Position numbers and translations under genes: made by a program. Source: Impatiens glandulifera (taxonomy: Eukaryota > Streptophyta > Magnoliopsida > Ericales > Balsaminaceae). Taken from it: a DNA stretch of 64,000 nt. The stretch is taken from positions 124,001 through 188,000 of the forward strand of contig NC_061869.1 in assembly GCF_907164915.1 (NCBI RefSeq), written 5' to 3'. Positions 25,452-37,211 of the stretch are shown here, piece by piece; the first letter of the stretch is position 1; each line of letters opens with the position of its first letter. The notes under the pieces were generated by a model. It did not search any database, was not told the origin of the DNA, and saw only the letters and a program-made list of their open reading frames with translations.

Positions 25452-28400
25452 CTATGGATCTACAAGTCCATGAAATAACCTCACTGCCCACTTTTCTCTC
25501 CAAGCTTTCATCTCATTTGAGGTCACTTCTGCTAGATTCAGACCTGTAGTCAAGTACTCAATATACATTAGTACAAATACACCACAATCTCCACTCTTAG
25601 TTGCTTTGGGAACTTCTGACTCTGGAAATCTTGTGTATGGCAAAACGGAATCAGGGTTGAGCAGAGGAAATCTTTGTTTATCTTCAAGAGGCAATGCCTT
25701 GTCAAATATAACCGGAATCATTTGGCACATCGGTAGCACAAACTCATCAAGATTAGCATAACATCCAGGATCGCAGTCATATACGTCTACGCGCCATTGC
25801 TGTAGACGGACAACACAAAGTATCCAGTGGACGTCTTTGATGTTCAAAGGAATATATATATCATCGCATACTTTCCAACTATTCCTATAGTTTCATCGCC
25901 CAAGAAGTATTCGAAAAAGTTTTCAATGTCAAACTCAATACGACTTTTCTTAAACGCAGGGTACTCAGCAGTGAACTTGGTGTGGAGCCAACAATCTCCA
26001 ATAAAAAAGTTCTTCTTATATGTCTTTGGATATACCCAAGCTCTTCTTCTCAGAATGAAGCAACCTGCATCGATTTCCTACACAAGAGAAAAACATTTAA
26101 AATACAATCTGCAAATCTAAAATTATTCTAACATGAATATTACTTACATCATCAGTCAGCCAGGTGAACCTTTTTAGCATTCGGCGAAATAATGCCTTAT
26201 CACCTAATATAGTATGGAGCTCAATTTTTGTGTTGTCAGTTTTTGGATCTTTAAGCCATGTTTGCAATTGATGAAGAAGTTGATCGTCATATTTTAGAAG
26301 TGGATTGACGGTGATAGGATCTTTTAACTTGGGCTGTTTCAGATTGGGGTCGGTGAAATCTGGATCATTCTTCGGCCTCCTATTCCTTCTCGTGACCAAT
26401 ATGACTTTCTTAGGAAGAGGAGGAGGAGTATTCACTATTTCCAGTTCATCTTCGTCATTTTCGTCTTTCTTCTTCCCAACCTTCTTCCCCACCTTTTTCT
26501 AAAAAGTCTTTTGTATAGGCTTCTTTTCACTTCTTCTTTCTTCTCCACTTCTTCTTTCTTCTCCCCTTCTTCTTCAATCTCCCCTTCTTCAATCTCCACT
26601 TCTTCTTTCTTCTCCCCTTCTTCAATCTCCACTTCTTCTTTCTCATTCTCAACAACGGCCTCTTTCTCGACAACATTCTCTCTCTCGACAACAGCCTCAT
26701 GAATAACGTTCTCGACAACATTCTCATCCTCAACATTCTCATTCTCAATCTTCTTCTGCTCCAATTCAACATTGTCTTGCAAAATGGCTCCATTATTAAC
26801 CTTCTCATTCTCCTTTTGCTCCTCTTCTTCATCGAGAATGTCATTCAGACCAATGTCATTCTGCTTTTCTTCCTCTTCTTCGTCAAGAATGTCATTCTGC
26901 TTTTCTTCCTCTTCTTCGTCACGAATGTCATTCTGCTTTTCTTCCTCTTCTTCGTCACGAATGTCATTCAGACCGATGTCATTCTCCTTCTGCTCCTGCT
27001 ACAAAAATGAAAAGAATTTATATACAGGATGCGTCAAGCAGCTGCGTCAAGCAGTTGCGTCAAGTAGTTGCGTCAAGCAGCTTGCGTCAAGCAGTTGCGT
27101 CAAGCAGCTTGCGTCAAGCAGCTGCGTCAAGCAGCTACGTCAAGCAGCTGCATCAAGACATTAAAAAACAGAAAGCTCTAACAGAATTACCTGGTTGGTG
27201 ACATGGCTGGCGAACTGGTTGCTTAGACTGAGAATCATCTTTTCAAACCTCGTAAAGTAGTTTTGTTGATTCAATTTGATGTCTCTTATGTCTCTCTTGA
27301 TCTCTTCGACATCTTTCTTTATCTCTTCGACATCCTTCTTTATCACTTCGGCATCCTTTATCTGAATATGAGATGCCGGTGCCGGTTCACGTGCAGGTGA
27401 TGATGGAGGTGTTGAAGTTGCGGATGGGGGACTCATGTTACGCATGCTACGACGCTTGATGGCTGCTTTGCTGGGGGGATATATCATCATATTCAACATT
27501 CCTCTTCCTCTTGGAAGGTTGGACAGTAGTAGGTTCTTCATTAACATATTCATCATCATCATCTTCATCAACATCTTCATCAGCCTTTCTCTTTTTTCCC
27601 CCATCAGTAACTCCCTCAAACAAATCATCGAATGAATTGTTAATGTGTTCAAAATCCTCCCCACTGTACAAACTCGTCTCCTCGGAGGACTCTTTCATCT
27701 TAGAAAACACAGCGCTGTTAAAGGCAGATTGTACCTCCTGAAATGTATTCTTCCTTTTGGATTGATACAACAGTATCCTTGGGCAAAAAGGGCCATCAAC
27801 GTCTTTCCTTGTGGCGAATTTAGGGACCAAGTTTTGAATGATCTCATAGCTCCACACTTGTAGTGCTAGTACAAACCCATACACGTTATAAGCAAAAGAA
27901 TTAGTAACTTCACTCCCTTTCCTGGACATATATACGGACCTGTGGTGTTTCATGTTCTGGTCAAGACCCCTCATGGTGAATCTAAAGGACACATTCCCCC
28001 ATGGAAATCGGAGGAAATCTTCAACATCTTCAACCATATGGATGATTTTGAGATTTAAAAGCCGTTTTGGGTCATATGAGAAGAGGTACTGGTTAATCAA
28101 GCAGATCAACCCGATCTTCCATGCGTCTTCCTTATCGGTGCATTTCATGAAAATAGATTCCAAATCCATCATTCGAATTGACGTATTCCTTTTGAAATAT
28201 TTTATCAGCAAGGGTGGACAACCTCGGCATTCATCTTTGTATTCAGGCAATCTGTCGAAGTTGAGGCCTGTAATCAATGCGTACTCTTTCAGACCAAAAG
28301 TATATTTCTCCCCATTAAAGTTGAAAATCATCCTATTCAAATTGGCCTTCACCTTCCGAACCAACAACTGATGTAAAATGGTCCCTGAGAACAACAAGTC

Positions 28401-28550
28401 TGGGACTCCTCTCAATAAATACTGAAATTGGGAATTTAGAGCCCTCTCCATAAGACCCAGCGCTTCAAACCTATCAGATACTTTTTTCAAGGCTAGGACA
28501 GATTTCAATGAAATCCTACCAGGAAAATCATAAACCGTGAAGTCTGCCAT
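25452..28550 (-). pseudogene. DUF1985/Ulp1 (C48) protease gene carried by the MULE
   Basis: Minus-strand model: exon 1 from ATG 28550 to 27191, exon 2 26998 to 26148, exon 3 26077 to 25452, with GT-AG introns. Exon 1 encodes a DUF1985 domain (FQYLLRGVPDLLFSGTILHQ, then FGLKEYALITGLNF) and a coiled segment of repeated DVEEIKKDVEEIKRD. Exon 2 is an acidic repeat (NDIRDEEEEEKQ units, EEVEIEEGE) and a Lys/Pro linker ending WLTDD. Exon 3 is the C48 domain with His in DVHWILCVV, Asp in VYDCDPG and Cys in KSGDCGVFVLMYIEYL, so the triad is intact. Frame shifts are visible in a C6 run near 27472-27478, in an A-run near 26495-26505 and near 25885-25895. Ulp1 proteases remove SUMO-type modifiers. What the MULE-borne copies do is unknown. 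Confidence 0.82.
27031..27158. repeat. 13-bp GCGTCAAGCAGCT tandem array in the Ulp1-gene intron
   Basis: This is the reverse complement of the unit at 25111-25258, in slightly varied copies (GCGTCAAGCAGTT, GCGTCAAGTAGTT). It sits wholly inside the intron between exons 1 and 2 of the Ulp1-like gene. Confidence 0.93.
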
Positions 28551-28689
28551 CTACAAAAGGGAAAAGAAAAACAACAATGTTTGTGAAAACATTTCACAAC
28601 AAATATAAACAAACGAGAAGAAAAGCAACCGTCAAAATAGCTAGAAACAACTGTCAGATTCGTCAAGCAGCTGCTTGACGCAGCTGCTT

Positions 28690-28975
28690 GACGCAACCCA
28701 ACCCATAAACCGTGAATGAACCATTTGAAATCAAGAAGCATCCTACCCTAATCCCTAAAATAAAACATGCATGAACCGTTTGAAAGCAGGAAGCAACCTA
28801 CCCTAAAACCCTAACATAAAACATGCATGAACTATTTGAAAGCAAGATGCAACCCTAAAAACATAACATAAAACATGCATGAACCATTTGCAAGCATGAA
28901 GCAACCCTAAACCCTAACATAAACCATGAATGAACCATTTACAAACAAGAAGCAATCAACCCTAAAACCTAACAT
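28690..28975. repeat. About five degenerate 55-60 bp tandem units in the Ulp1-gene leader
   Basis: Units contain CATGAACCATTTGAAAGCA followed by AAGCAACCCTAAAACCCTAA. The CCCTAA parts look telomere-like but are part of a longer unit. Confidence 0.8.
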
Positions 28976-29171
28976 GAACATAAACAAACATAACTAAAAC
29001 TAACCTCATGAAGTCAATGAATGAACGAGAAGATGAAGACGAAGACGAGCAGGAAGAGACGTCGAGGCAGGTGCGTCGTCGAGGCAGGTGCGTCGTCGGG
29101 TGAGAGAGAGAGAGAGAGCATGAATAGTGGTCGAGGCTTATTTGGGTTTTTATATAAAATAAAAATAAATG

Positions 29172-29375
29172 TGACGCATCGTATCCTACTTGACGCATCC
29201 GAGTTGACGCATCGGAGTTGTCGCATCCGAGTTGACGCATCGGAGTTGACGCATCCGAGTTGACGCATCCGAGTTGACGCATCGGAGTTGACGCATCCAT
29301 CTTGACGCATCCATGTTGACGCATCCATCTTGACGCATCCATCTTGACGCATCCTACGTGACGCATCCTACCAAA
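29172..29375. repeat. 14-bp TTGACGCATCCGAG tandem array near the MULE right end
   Basis: More than a dozen units alternate between GACGCATCCGAG, GACGCATCGGAG and GACGCATCCATC forms. They share the GACGCA core with the 13-bp arrays and the subterminal motifs. Confidence 0.93.
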
Positions 29376-29816
29376 CAAACAACCTGCATTCAACGAATCA
29401 GCGAATCAATGAGGAACGTTCTGTAAATGAAATATACACGAACTGAATAGGAAATCGAAACAAACAATAACGAAATAAACACAAAATATAGTGGAATGGT
29501 CGAATGAAATGTCAATTTGTTCAAAATCTTCAGCGCTGTGCAAACTCGTCTCCATTGGATGTTCTTCGAAGCTATAGGCCGTTGAATATGTTGCCATGGT
29601 CGACGGTGCCTCTTCGATTCGTTCTTCATCGCTGAAAAAGAAGAGAAAATCTTCTCCGCCACCATTAGGGTTTCACGGCGGAGAAGACGGGAAGAAAAGG
29701 GCTGGATGAGAGAGAAACTGAAACGAAAATGAAAAAAAATCAAGTCTTTATAGGGTTCAGGGGGCGTCACGCACCTGGAGGGTGCGTGACGCATGGGTAA
29801 AATGGTCATTAAAAAA

Positions 29817-29902
29817 TTTGGGGGTCACCAGCGCTATAAAAATTAGTGGCCCGCACCATCGGCCATTTGGCCCTATTTTGGGGTCATTTCCTCAAATTTC
29901 CC
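29817..29902 (-). repeat. Right terminal inverted repeat of the MULE
   Basis: Inverted partner of 21626-21711. It ends ...CCTCAAATTTCCC before the target repeat ATTTAAAC at 29903-29910. Confidence 0.95.
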
Positions 29903-30001
29903 ATTTAAACTCACTACACTAGCTACTCTCTCTCTCTCTTTCTAGTTCACCTCACGGCCCACAGGCCAGCAACCAGAATAAAAGCTTACGAAGGTTGAGC
30001 C

Positions 30002-31681
30002 ATGGCGCAGGTTAACCTTGGCCCTCCGCTCTCGTCCTCCTTGTGCTGCCTCCGTAAAACGCAGCAGCCTTTATGGCGCCGTCCGAGAGAGGATGCAACA
30101 AGTTGGTCATCGTTGCGAAACAGCCTTCAATGCAATGGACGATTCACTTGTCTCCTTTGGGATAACCATAAACAGGTAAGCATATCCTTTTCATTTCATA
30201 CTATCCGAGTGATTAATAAAGTCTAGAAATGTAGTTGAAGACTTCATTGTTATGTAACATCATGGAGCTTCATTGTCTATTATCAGATCTGTAGTCCATT
30301 AAATTTGGGGGCTTTTAATAAATTGGCCTGATCCCCCCTGCAACCATTAACCAAAATTTGTGACATCCTCTCCGAAATTATTCAATGGGCTATACAATTT
30401 GTGATTAATCCAGATGAACAAATGCTGCGTGAGAGAATAGAAACTGCACAAACAAAGTTTTCCACCCAATTCCACATCTCATAGTTTCAAAGACAAACAA
30501 GCAAAAGAGACAACTTAAACAGAAAATCAAAATCTCTCGAATCCTAAAAGCTTTAAGATTGCAAAAGAGACAACTTAAATAGAAAATCAAAATCTCTCAG
30601 AGTCCTAAATGGTTAAGATTTGCTTTCTGTATCATTGGGCAAGTACTCTTACTAAGATGTATTGAGATTTTGGCATCTTCCACTTTCATGTATTGTTCCA
30701 AACATCTCTGTATCCAAATATAAAGTGCACATAGAATGGTTTGAAGTCCCTTTTGTCATCAATTGGCCATTTTTTCTTTCCTTACTTTATTGTAATATCG
30801 TGACTGGAATGTTCTTTTGCATGCTGACGTCATTAAAGCAATTAGTTGTTCATTAATACATAAAAATATCGCCAAATGCGATTTCATGAATACAAGATTA
30901 GCTGTTCATTCTAGTTTGGTCAACTTTCCACATAAGTGGCGTTGCCTGTTTTGTTTGTCTAGTGTCGTGCCATATTTTCCAGGAACTTACTTTGGAAAAA
31001 GAGGGCCATGAAATAAGAAAGAAAAGAATGGGTGATTATTTAGTGGGAGCTTACATAGAATAGAAATCTATGCTCTTTTATGTGTACTGTCTTGTTTCCT
31101 CCCTCATCTTTTGTTTTAGCTAGCTCTGGTGTCTTTAAATAAAGTTTACTGCAGGAGCAAGCAAGAAAAGCGTTGGAAGATGCTCTTGGTGGAAAGAAGT
31201 CTGAATTGGACAAGTGGGACAAAGAAATTAGGAAGAGAGAGGAGGAGGAGGCGGCAGGTGGAGGTGGAGGAGGAGGAGGAAGAGGTGGCGGTGGTGGTTG
31301 GTTTAGATGGTGGTCCAATGGTGACCATTTCTGGCAGGAAGCCCAACAAGCAAGCCTTGCTGTTTTAGGCATAATCCTTGTAGTAAGATTGATTTATTTA
31401 TTTTCCAAACAAATTTACTTGACCATTCATCATCATCATCATCTACTGATCCATCCTCTTGTCATTTTGCACAGTATCTCATCATTGCAAAAGGGGAAGT
31501 TATGCTGGCAGTTATACTCAATCCCTTGCTGTTTGCCTTAAGAGGAACAAGAAATGCATTTGCTTTTCTAGCAACACATATGTCAGGAAAGGGTGAATTT
31601 GAAAATGTGACAACTGGGGATGCCAATTATGATTCATCCGCTAAAAGCAGAGTGTTAAGGAAATGGGGAAGCGACCAATAA
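30002..31681 (+). CDS. Small Gly-rich membrane protein of unknown function, probably plastid
   Basis: Model: join(30002..30175, 31155..31382, 31475..31681), 202 aa, with GT-AG introns and frame kept. I do not recognise the family with certainty. The first 58 residues are Ser/Arg/Leu-rich with few acids, as in a chloroplast transit peptide. Then come a charged helix (EQARKALEDALGGKKSELDK), a Gly run (about residues 92-107), a Trp-rich stretch (WFRWWS, DHFW), a hydrophobic segment spanning the last junction (LAVLGIILVYLIIAKGEV), and a C-terminal part with LNPLLFALRGTRNAFAF. One or two membrane spans are likely. The MULE TIR ends 99 bases before the ATG (target repeat ends 92 before), so the leader and promoter are close to or partly made of the transposon end. 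Confidence 0.75.
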
Positions 31682-32573
31682 ACAAGTATTTGCTCTGCCA
31701 GTGGAAGTTTTTTTTTTTTTTTTTTTTCCAAATAGAAATGCTGCTGGCAAACCTCATTTCCCTTGTGGCAGTCATGATGGCACAACAACAGCATATCATA
31801 TTTTGGGTAAACATAAATAGAGGCTAGGGATTTCTATTGTTTGGGATTCCAAAAAAATAAAAAATTTGGCAAGATGTTCATTTTTCTTTTCCTAAGGCAC
31901 CGCGGTTGATGAACACCCCACCTGTTAATGTATTCTTGTTGGGTTTGGAAGAGAAAGATAAATTTGCAAGATGTTTCATATGATTTTGTGCAAAATTTTT
32001 GTTTTGCTTTAGGAATCAAATCATAATATGCTTTTAAACTAAAAGGTCACGAGTTCATTTAATCTGTAATCGTTTTGAGTTGATCCTACCATAACGTGTC
32101 ATAACATTCAAATAAAATTGCATGATATGCTTTTATTTATATAAGAAACTTGAGAGTGGCCATACTTGGGGGTGGTTGTAAATTGTAATTCTGAAGACTA
32201 AAAAATATAATGAATATTATCTTTTACTTTAGTCTATGATTATTGTCAGCCAGGCAGGACCCCATCATTCAATTCTTATTATTCATCTATCATCTGGATT
32301 CATGTAGATGATCATGAACCAACAACCCCCATCTACAATTGATTAATAACCTTCCTTTGCTTATTTGAACTTCCTTCCAAAATTAAAAACCAACATTTAT
32401 TTATCCTTGTAAAATGTTTTAGAGTCGTGCAATAATAATACATCAACAACATACCAAATATTACTCTAGCTAGAGTTGAGTATATTTGCATTAACTTTTA
32501 TTTTTACACACCACAATAAAGAAAAACCCACATATGACTCCCAGCAGCAGCAGCAGCAGCAGCAGGTACCTAC
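31682..32573. other. Intergenic DNA between convergent genes
   Basis: 3' flanks of the small plastid-type gene and of fumarylacetoacetase. It contains a T-run at 31710-31728 and a (CAG)n run at about 32543-32565. No gene is seen. Confidence 0.6.
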
Positions 32574-35067
32574 CTAGGTTAATTTGGTGGAGGGATGAAT
32601 CTTCCCTGAGCATGTCCCGAAGCCCACATTGTATCCATTCCCCTGCATGCCACATGATTAAATTCCACATGCTATAATAATCCCTAAACCTATTATTATT
32701 ACTATTTACTATTTTTTATTTAATTGTTTTTTTAATCCAACCCTTACATGAATGAATGATTTTTTTTTTTCTAATAAAATCCTTACATGAATGAATGATA
32801 CGATGAACAAGTAAGTAAGTAGTCCTCACCTTGCAACATCCAGTGAAAATGACTTCATCTCCATCTTCCAAGAACTTGCGTTCAGTTCCTCCCAAACACA
32901 GTTGCTTCTGCCCGTTCCATGTTAACTCCAGCAAACATCCCATAGATTCTGGATCCTAATTATATAATTCACATCATGAATGAATGAAATGATCCATACA
33001 GAGATAGTTTTTATTTTTGTTTCAGTCACATACAGGTCCACTGATTGTCCCAGTGCCAAGGAGATCTCCGGGCCTCAAGTTGCAACCGTTAATCGTATGG
33101 TGGGCTACCTGTTGACTCAGAGTCCAATATCTGCACGCATCCACACACGAGATAATATACATCCTGTCTATTCACTCCATTACCTAATTGCTAAAAAACA
33201 TTTATTATTGCAACTAGTAATAGGTAACCCTTACAGGTGCTTCAAGTTGCTTCTTGTAACCACATGAGACTCCTCTTGCCCAGCTGGTTTGATCCGCACC
33301 TTCAGTGACATAGCACTTTTTTACTTAAGCCTTTTAAACAAAGAATTAGACTTCTTCTGATCCATCTTCTTGAATGCATATGATATTTGAATGCAACACT
33401 CGTAAAGGACAAATATATCCAACATGTTCAAAAGTATTGAATGCAAAAATCATGGGATAACAAAATAAAATATATAAAAATATATTATTCAAGCACCATG
33501 CATATTATTATTAGTTATTACCAACCTCCAATGAAATGTCATAGTTCTTGGAAATCTTTTCAGCCAGATATGGCAAAGGTTGAGGGATCTGTAAAAATCA
33601 CATGCATGATCGATGATTAAAATCTTACACAAATGAAGCATTGCAAACAACAAAATGAAATGAACTGATTTCATGCCTAAGTATTATATTCTTAAACGTA
33701 AGAAGAACCTGTTCAGGGGCGTCACAAGAAAAGTGTTCAAGGGCCTCCAAGGTAACAATCCATGGAGATATTGTCGTACCTAATTAATGCTCCAAGATAA
33801 ATTTTATGCATACAGGATGATGATAAAACGTCATATAATTGGTAGAAACAATTGCATACCAAAACTTTTCCCAAGAAAAGGGCCAAGTGGGACATATTCC
33901 CATGCTTGAATATCTCTAGCTGTGTAGCATGATCATATATACCCAAATGAGTAGATGGAACTCCTATATATATATATATAGAAACTAATGTTGTGATTTA
34001 AGGATGAATTAGTTTGCAGTCTTATTATAATACATACCACTCCAGTCATTCATCAAAACCAGTCCAAATATATGATCTGCAGCCTCATTGACATCTATGG
34101 GATTACCTAACTCATTTCCTGGTCCAACTACAGCACCCTACATACATACATACATACATACAAAGAAAAAAAGTAGCCAACAACAATCATCAATCATCAT
34201 AATGAATGACAAACAACAACAACAACAAAATGCATTTCTTTTTTTTAAGGAACAAGTGTTAAGTAGACACTGAAACTGATTATTTTCTCAGCTTTAATGC
34301 CGTCTACAACAACTTACCATTTCCAGCTCAAAATCCAGCTTTAACGACGGTCCAAAATAAGGTGGAGAATTACTACCACTTGGATAGGCTTGTCCTCTGA
34401 AGAAAGATAGGAATAATTAACAATTTTATATTATAGTCTTTGAAATCATAAACAATCCAAATCTAATAATAGTTTTCTCACCTTGGTCTTACAATATCAG
34501 TACCAGATATAACAATTGAAGAGGCTCTTCCATGATATGCAATAGGAAGGTGGAACCTAGAAATTGAAGGAATAACATACATATATAGTGGAATGAATGA
34601 ATGAATAGTAAATGAAGACAAAAAGGAGACTTGTGTAAGATATAAAAGAAAAATCACCAGTTAGCTGGAATTGGGTTTTCTGGTCCACGGAAGATGGTGC
34701 CACAATTTTTGGCATGATGCATAGATGAAAAGAAATCTGTATAGTCCCCAATTGCAGTTGGAAGAAGCATTTGTACCTTGTCCTGAAGGATTAAGAACAA
34801 AAAGAGTAACAACTAACTAACTATATTACTATTACTATTACTATTACTATTGCTATTGCTATTGCTGTTGCTGTTACTAGAGAGAAATAACAAAAAATGT
34901 AGGCTGGTTTATTTTTACCATGGGAACAAGTGCTTCCTTCTTCAAGATTGCATTATCACGTAATGTTGGCTCTGTTGCTGAAAGTAAATGAAGAAATCAG
35001 AAGAAACTGATTATTATTATTATTATTATTATATATCATCATCATCATCATCCAAGTCAAGAAGATG

Positions 35068-35104
<37 letters not shown>

Positions 35105-35502
35105 TTACAGGATAAAAGGTTTTGAATTGTATCCCGAGCTTCTCTCCATGCTGGACGTCCCATAGACAACAACTTGTTGAGGTTAGGCTGGAACGAAGAA
35201 GCAAATAATAATAATATATTATTATTAATAACAAAAAGAATGACAAGTTGTGAAAGAAAGAAAGAAAGGACCTGATTGAAGCAGTCTGAGTTTGTGAGAA
35301 GAGGGCCATTGAAGAGGCCGGCAGAAGAAATGACGGAGAGGTCCAATACGAAGTCGCCAATGGCAACGGCGGGTCTAGGGTTGGAAGAAGAAGAAGAAGA
35401 TTGGGACTTAAAAACGCCGAAGGGTAGGTTTTGAATAGGAAAATGGGAGTCAGGGTGAACTTGGACGAAAGACTTGAGATCGCCGCCGCCCATATTCTTC
35501 AT
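32574..35502 (-). CDS. FAH: Fumarylacetoacetase, last enzyme of tyrosine degradation
   Basis: Fourteen exons on the minus strand: 35502-35272, 35187-35109, 34977-34919, 34782-34658, 34556-34482, 34396-34318, 34137-34038, 33919-33860, 33779-33709, 33588-33526, 33299-33235, 33130-33034, 32955-32830, 32642-32574. They join to 432 aa in frame, close to the plant enzyme length. Recognised blocks include [91 protein letters not shown], and the end [14 protein letters not shown]. The enzyme hydrolyses 4-fumarylacetoacetate to fumarate and acetoacetate. In Arabidopsis its loss (sscd1) causes short-day-dependent cell death. The metal-site acids in FELEM and NDWS are present. Confidence 0.95.
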
Positions 35503-36305
35503 TCCTTCCTTCCTTCACTCACTCACTGATAGTAGATCGTAGATCGATCGATCGAATGATATTTAATTAATCTCACTCCTAGGGAAATCTTCTTATTAAG
35601 TAAGTATGTATCTATGTAAGTAGTAAGTAGTCAACAACCAACCAACCAAACAAGGAGTAGACGAAAGTGTCTCATCATATATACTAACTATATAGTACTA
35701 CTATTATATACTTTTTTTTTCTTCTTTTTTTTTCTGAGATTGAGATGAGAATCAGATGGGAGCGTGTGTGTGTGTGTCCACGTGGTAGGTGAAAATATTG
35801 AGTGGTTCCTCTTCCTTCCTATCTACACGATTAGTTAGTTATGCCTATCATTCATTCATTCAATCAATAAATATAAAGAGGATATATTTCAATTTGAAAC
35901 TGCATCCTCTTTTGAATATATTCATTCATGAATGTTCTTCTGCTGCTGCTGCTCTGCTGGTGGGGAATATCAATTTAATCTCAAATTAACACAAAATAAT
36001 TATTAACAAATGACTTGTGATCATAAATATCAATTTATATATATATATATATATATATAAGGGGCCAGCCGACCTAGCGAGCAAGGAGAGTGAGAGACTA
36101 ATTAATGGAAGCATAGCAGTCAACTTATAAGTAATTAATTATTATTACAACTACAAGCTTGTATAGCTATAGCTATAGCTAGCTTAACTTTCTTCTTAAT
36201 TAATTAATTAATTAATTAATTAATTGTCTTGTTATTCCCTGGCTGGCTGGCTGGCTGGCTGGCTGGAAGCAGTTCTTAATTCTTCTTTCTTCTTTCTTCT
36301 TGTTG
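35503..36305. other. FAH promoter and spacer to the pyruvate carrier gene
   Basis: FAH upstream region followed by AT-rich spacer. It contains (GT)n near 35765-35776, (AT)n at about 36035-36058, AATT repeats near 36196-36224 and a GGCT repeat at 36241-36265. No gene is seen. Confidence 0.6.
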
Positions 36306-37211
36306 TTATTCCTTGGCCAAAGCAGATACAGCTTCTTCTTCCTCCTCCTCCTTGGAAAAATAGTCATGCCTTATAATTATAAGAAATGAAGTTAGTTAGC
36401 TAGCATCCATCAAAATAAATAAATAAAGATATATATGTTAACTACATACGTACTACTGACCGGACTTTACGCGTAAGCTGATAGATGCCTGTTGCAGCCA
36501 TTGTCATGTTCACGCCAACAAGGTTCCAGTTTTTCTATTCAATTCAATTCAATTCATTCATTCTTATTTATTAAATAATCTTCAATTAATTCGATTATTA
36601 TTTATTGCATCCATCCATCCAACTCACCGGAATTATGACAGTGCTGTAGCGTGAAAAGATTATCCCACTCAGTGTAACAGCTACACACAGTTAACAGCTT
36701 AATTAATTAATTAAGAAGAACTAGCTAAATTAATTAATTAATTAATTTAATTTAATTATACCTGCTTGCTGAGGATAAGAAACCTCCTCTGCTGGTTTTT
36801 TAAAGTCTGCAATATTTGCGATGCTAATCCCCCATTTAAACATTGGTGCCCAGAAATGAACTGCACCATTAATTATAATAATCAAATCTATTCATTCATT
36901 CATTCTTAATCAAATCAAATCATCTTTCTAGCTCCACTCTTATTCTTTTTATTATAGATTGGATTTGGAGGGACCAGTCAGTCAGTCAGTACGAGGATGA
37001 TGATCCAAAATTGGATGAAAACCATTTATACACCTCGCTTCGCTTCGCTTGCTCACCAAATTACAAATCATGTATAATTAATTAATTAATTAGAAGAATT
37101 AAATGAATATAATTATTATGAACAACAACAACAACAACAAGTACTTGTTTTAGGGCCTGCTGGGTGGTTCATCAACGCTTTCAGTTTCTTCGATGCCGTC
37201 GCCGCCGCCAT
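36306..37211 (-). CDS. Mitochondrial pyruvate carrier subunit, MPC2 type
   Basis: Five exons on the minus strand: 37211-37145, 36860-36762, 36680-36628, 36534-36461, 36369-36306. They join in frame to 118 aa. Diagnostic MPC2-type blocks are GPKTIHFWAPMFKWGISIAN, ADFKKPAEEVSYPQQ, FSRYSTVIIPKNWNL and TGIYQLTRKV. Members form hetero-oligomers in the inner mitochondrial membrane that import pyruvate. The size and the two to three short hydrophobic helices fit. The C-terminal tail carries an acidic run (EEEEEE) encoded by a GGA/GAA repeat. Confidence 0.92.

Larger units (their letters stand above)
21626..29902 (+). mobile_element. 8.3-kb Mutator-like element carrying an Ulp1-family gene
   Basis: Terminal inverted repeats of 86 bp (21626-21711 and 29817-29902) differ at only two positions. 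They are flanked by the perfect 8-bp direct repeat ATTTAAAC at 21618-21625 and 29903-29910. Inside are a MuDR-type transposase on the plus strand (21944-24874) and a DUF1985/Ulp1 C48-protease gene on the minus strand (28550-25452), in convergent order. MULEs carrying ULP-like genes are known from Arabidopsis and melon, and this layout fits that class. Near-identical ends suggest recent movement, although both genes show frame breaks. Non-coding parts hold 13- to 14-bp GACGCA-containing arrays and an approximately 55-bp repeat. The right end lies 92 bp before the ATG of the next gene. Confidence 0.93.

Noticed and set aside
26511..27164. Plus-strand Ser/Phe-rich frames opposite the Ulp1-like gene
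   Set aside because: They are the complement of the acidic GAA/GAG repeat exon.
28690..28975. Interstitial telomere repeat (CCCTAAA)n
   Set aside because: CCCTAA pieces occur only once per ~55-bp unit and are separated by other sequence, so this is not a telomere array.
25100..29375. CRISPR-like array of short repeats
   Set aside because: Units are contiguous 13-14 bp tandem repeats without unique spacers, and this is a plant nuclear sequence.
29014..29393. Frames with RMRQLGCVNSDAST repeats
   Set aside because: Translation of the 14-bp GACGCATC array; no homology or start context.
21618..29910. Possibility that the 21.6-29.9 kb segment is cellular genes rather than a transposon
   Set aside because: Long TIRs, target-site duplication and a MuDR transposase define a MULE boundary around all of it.
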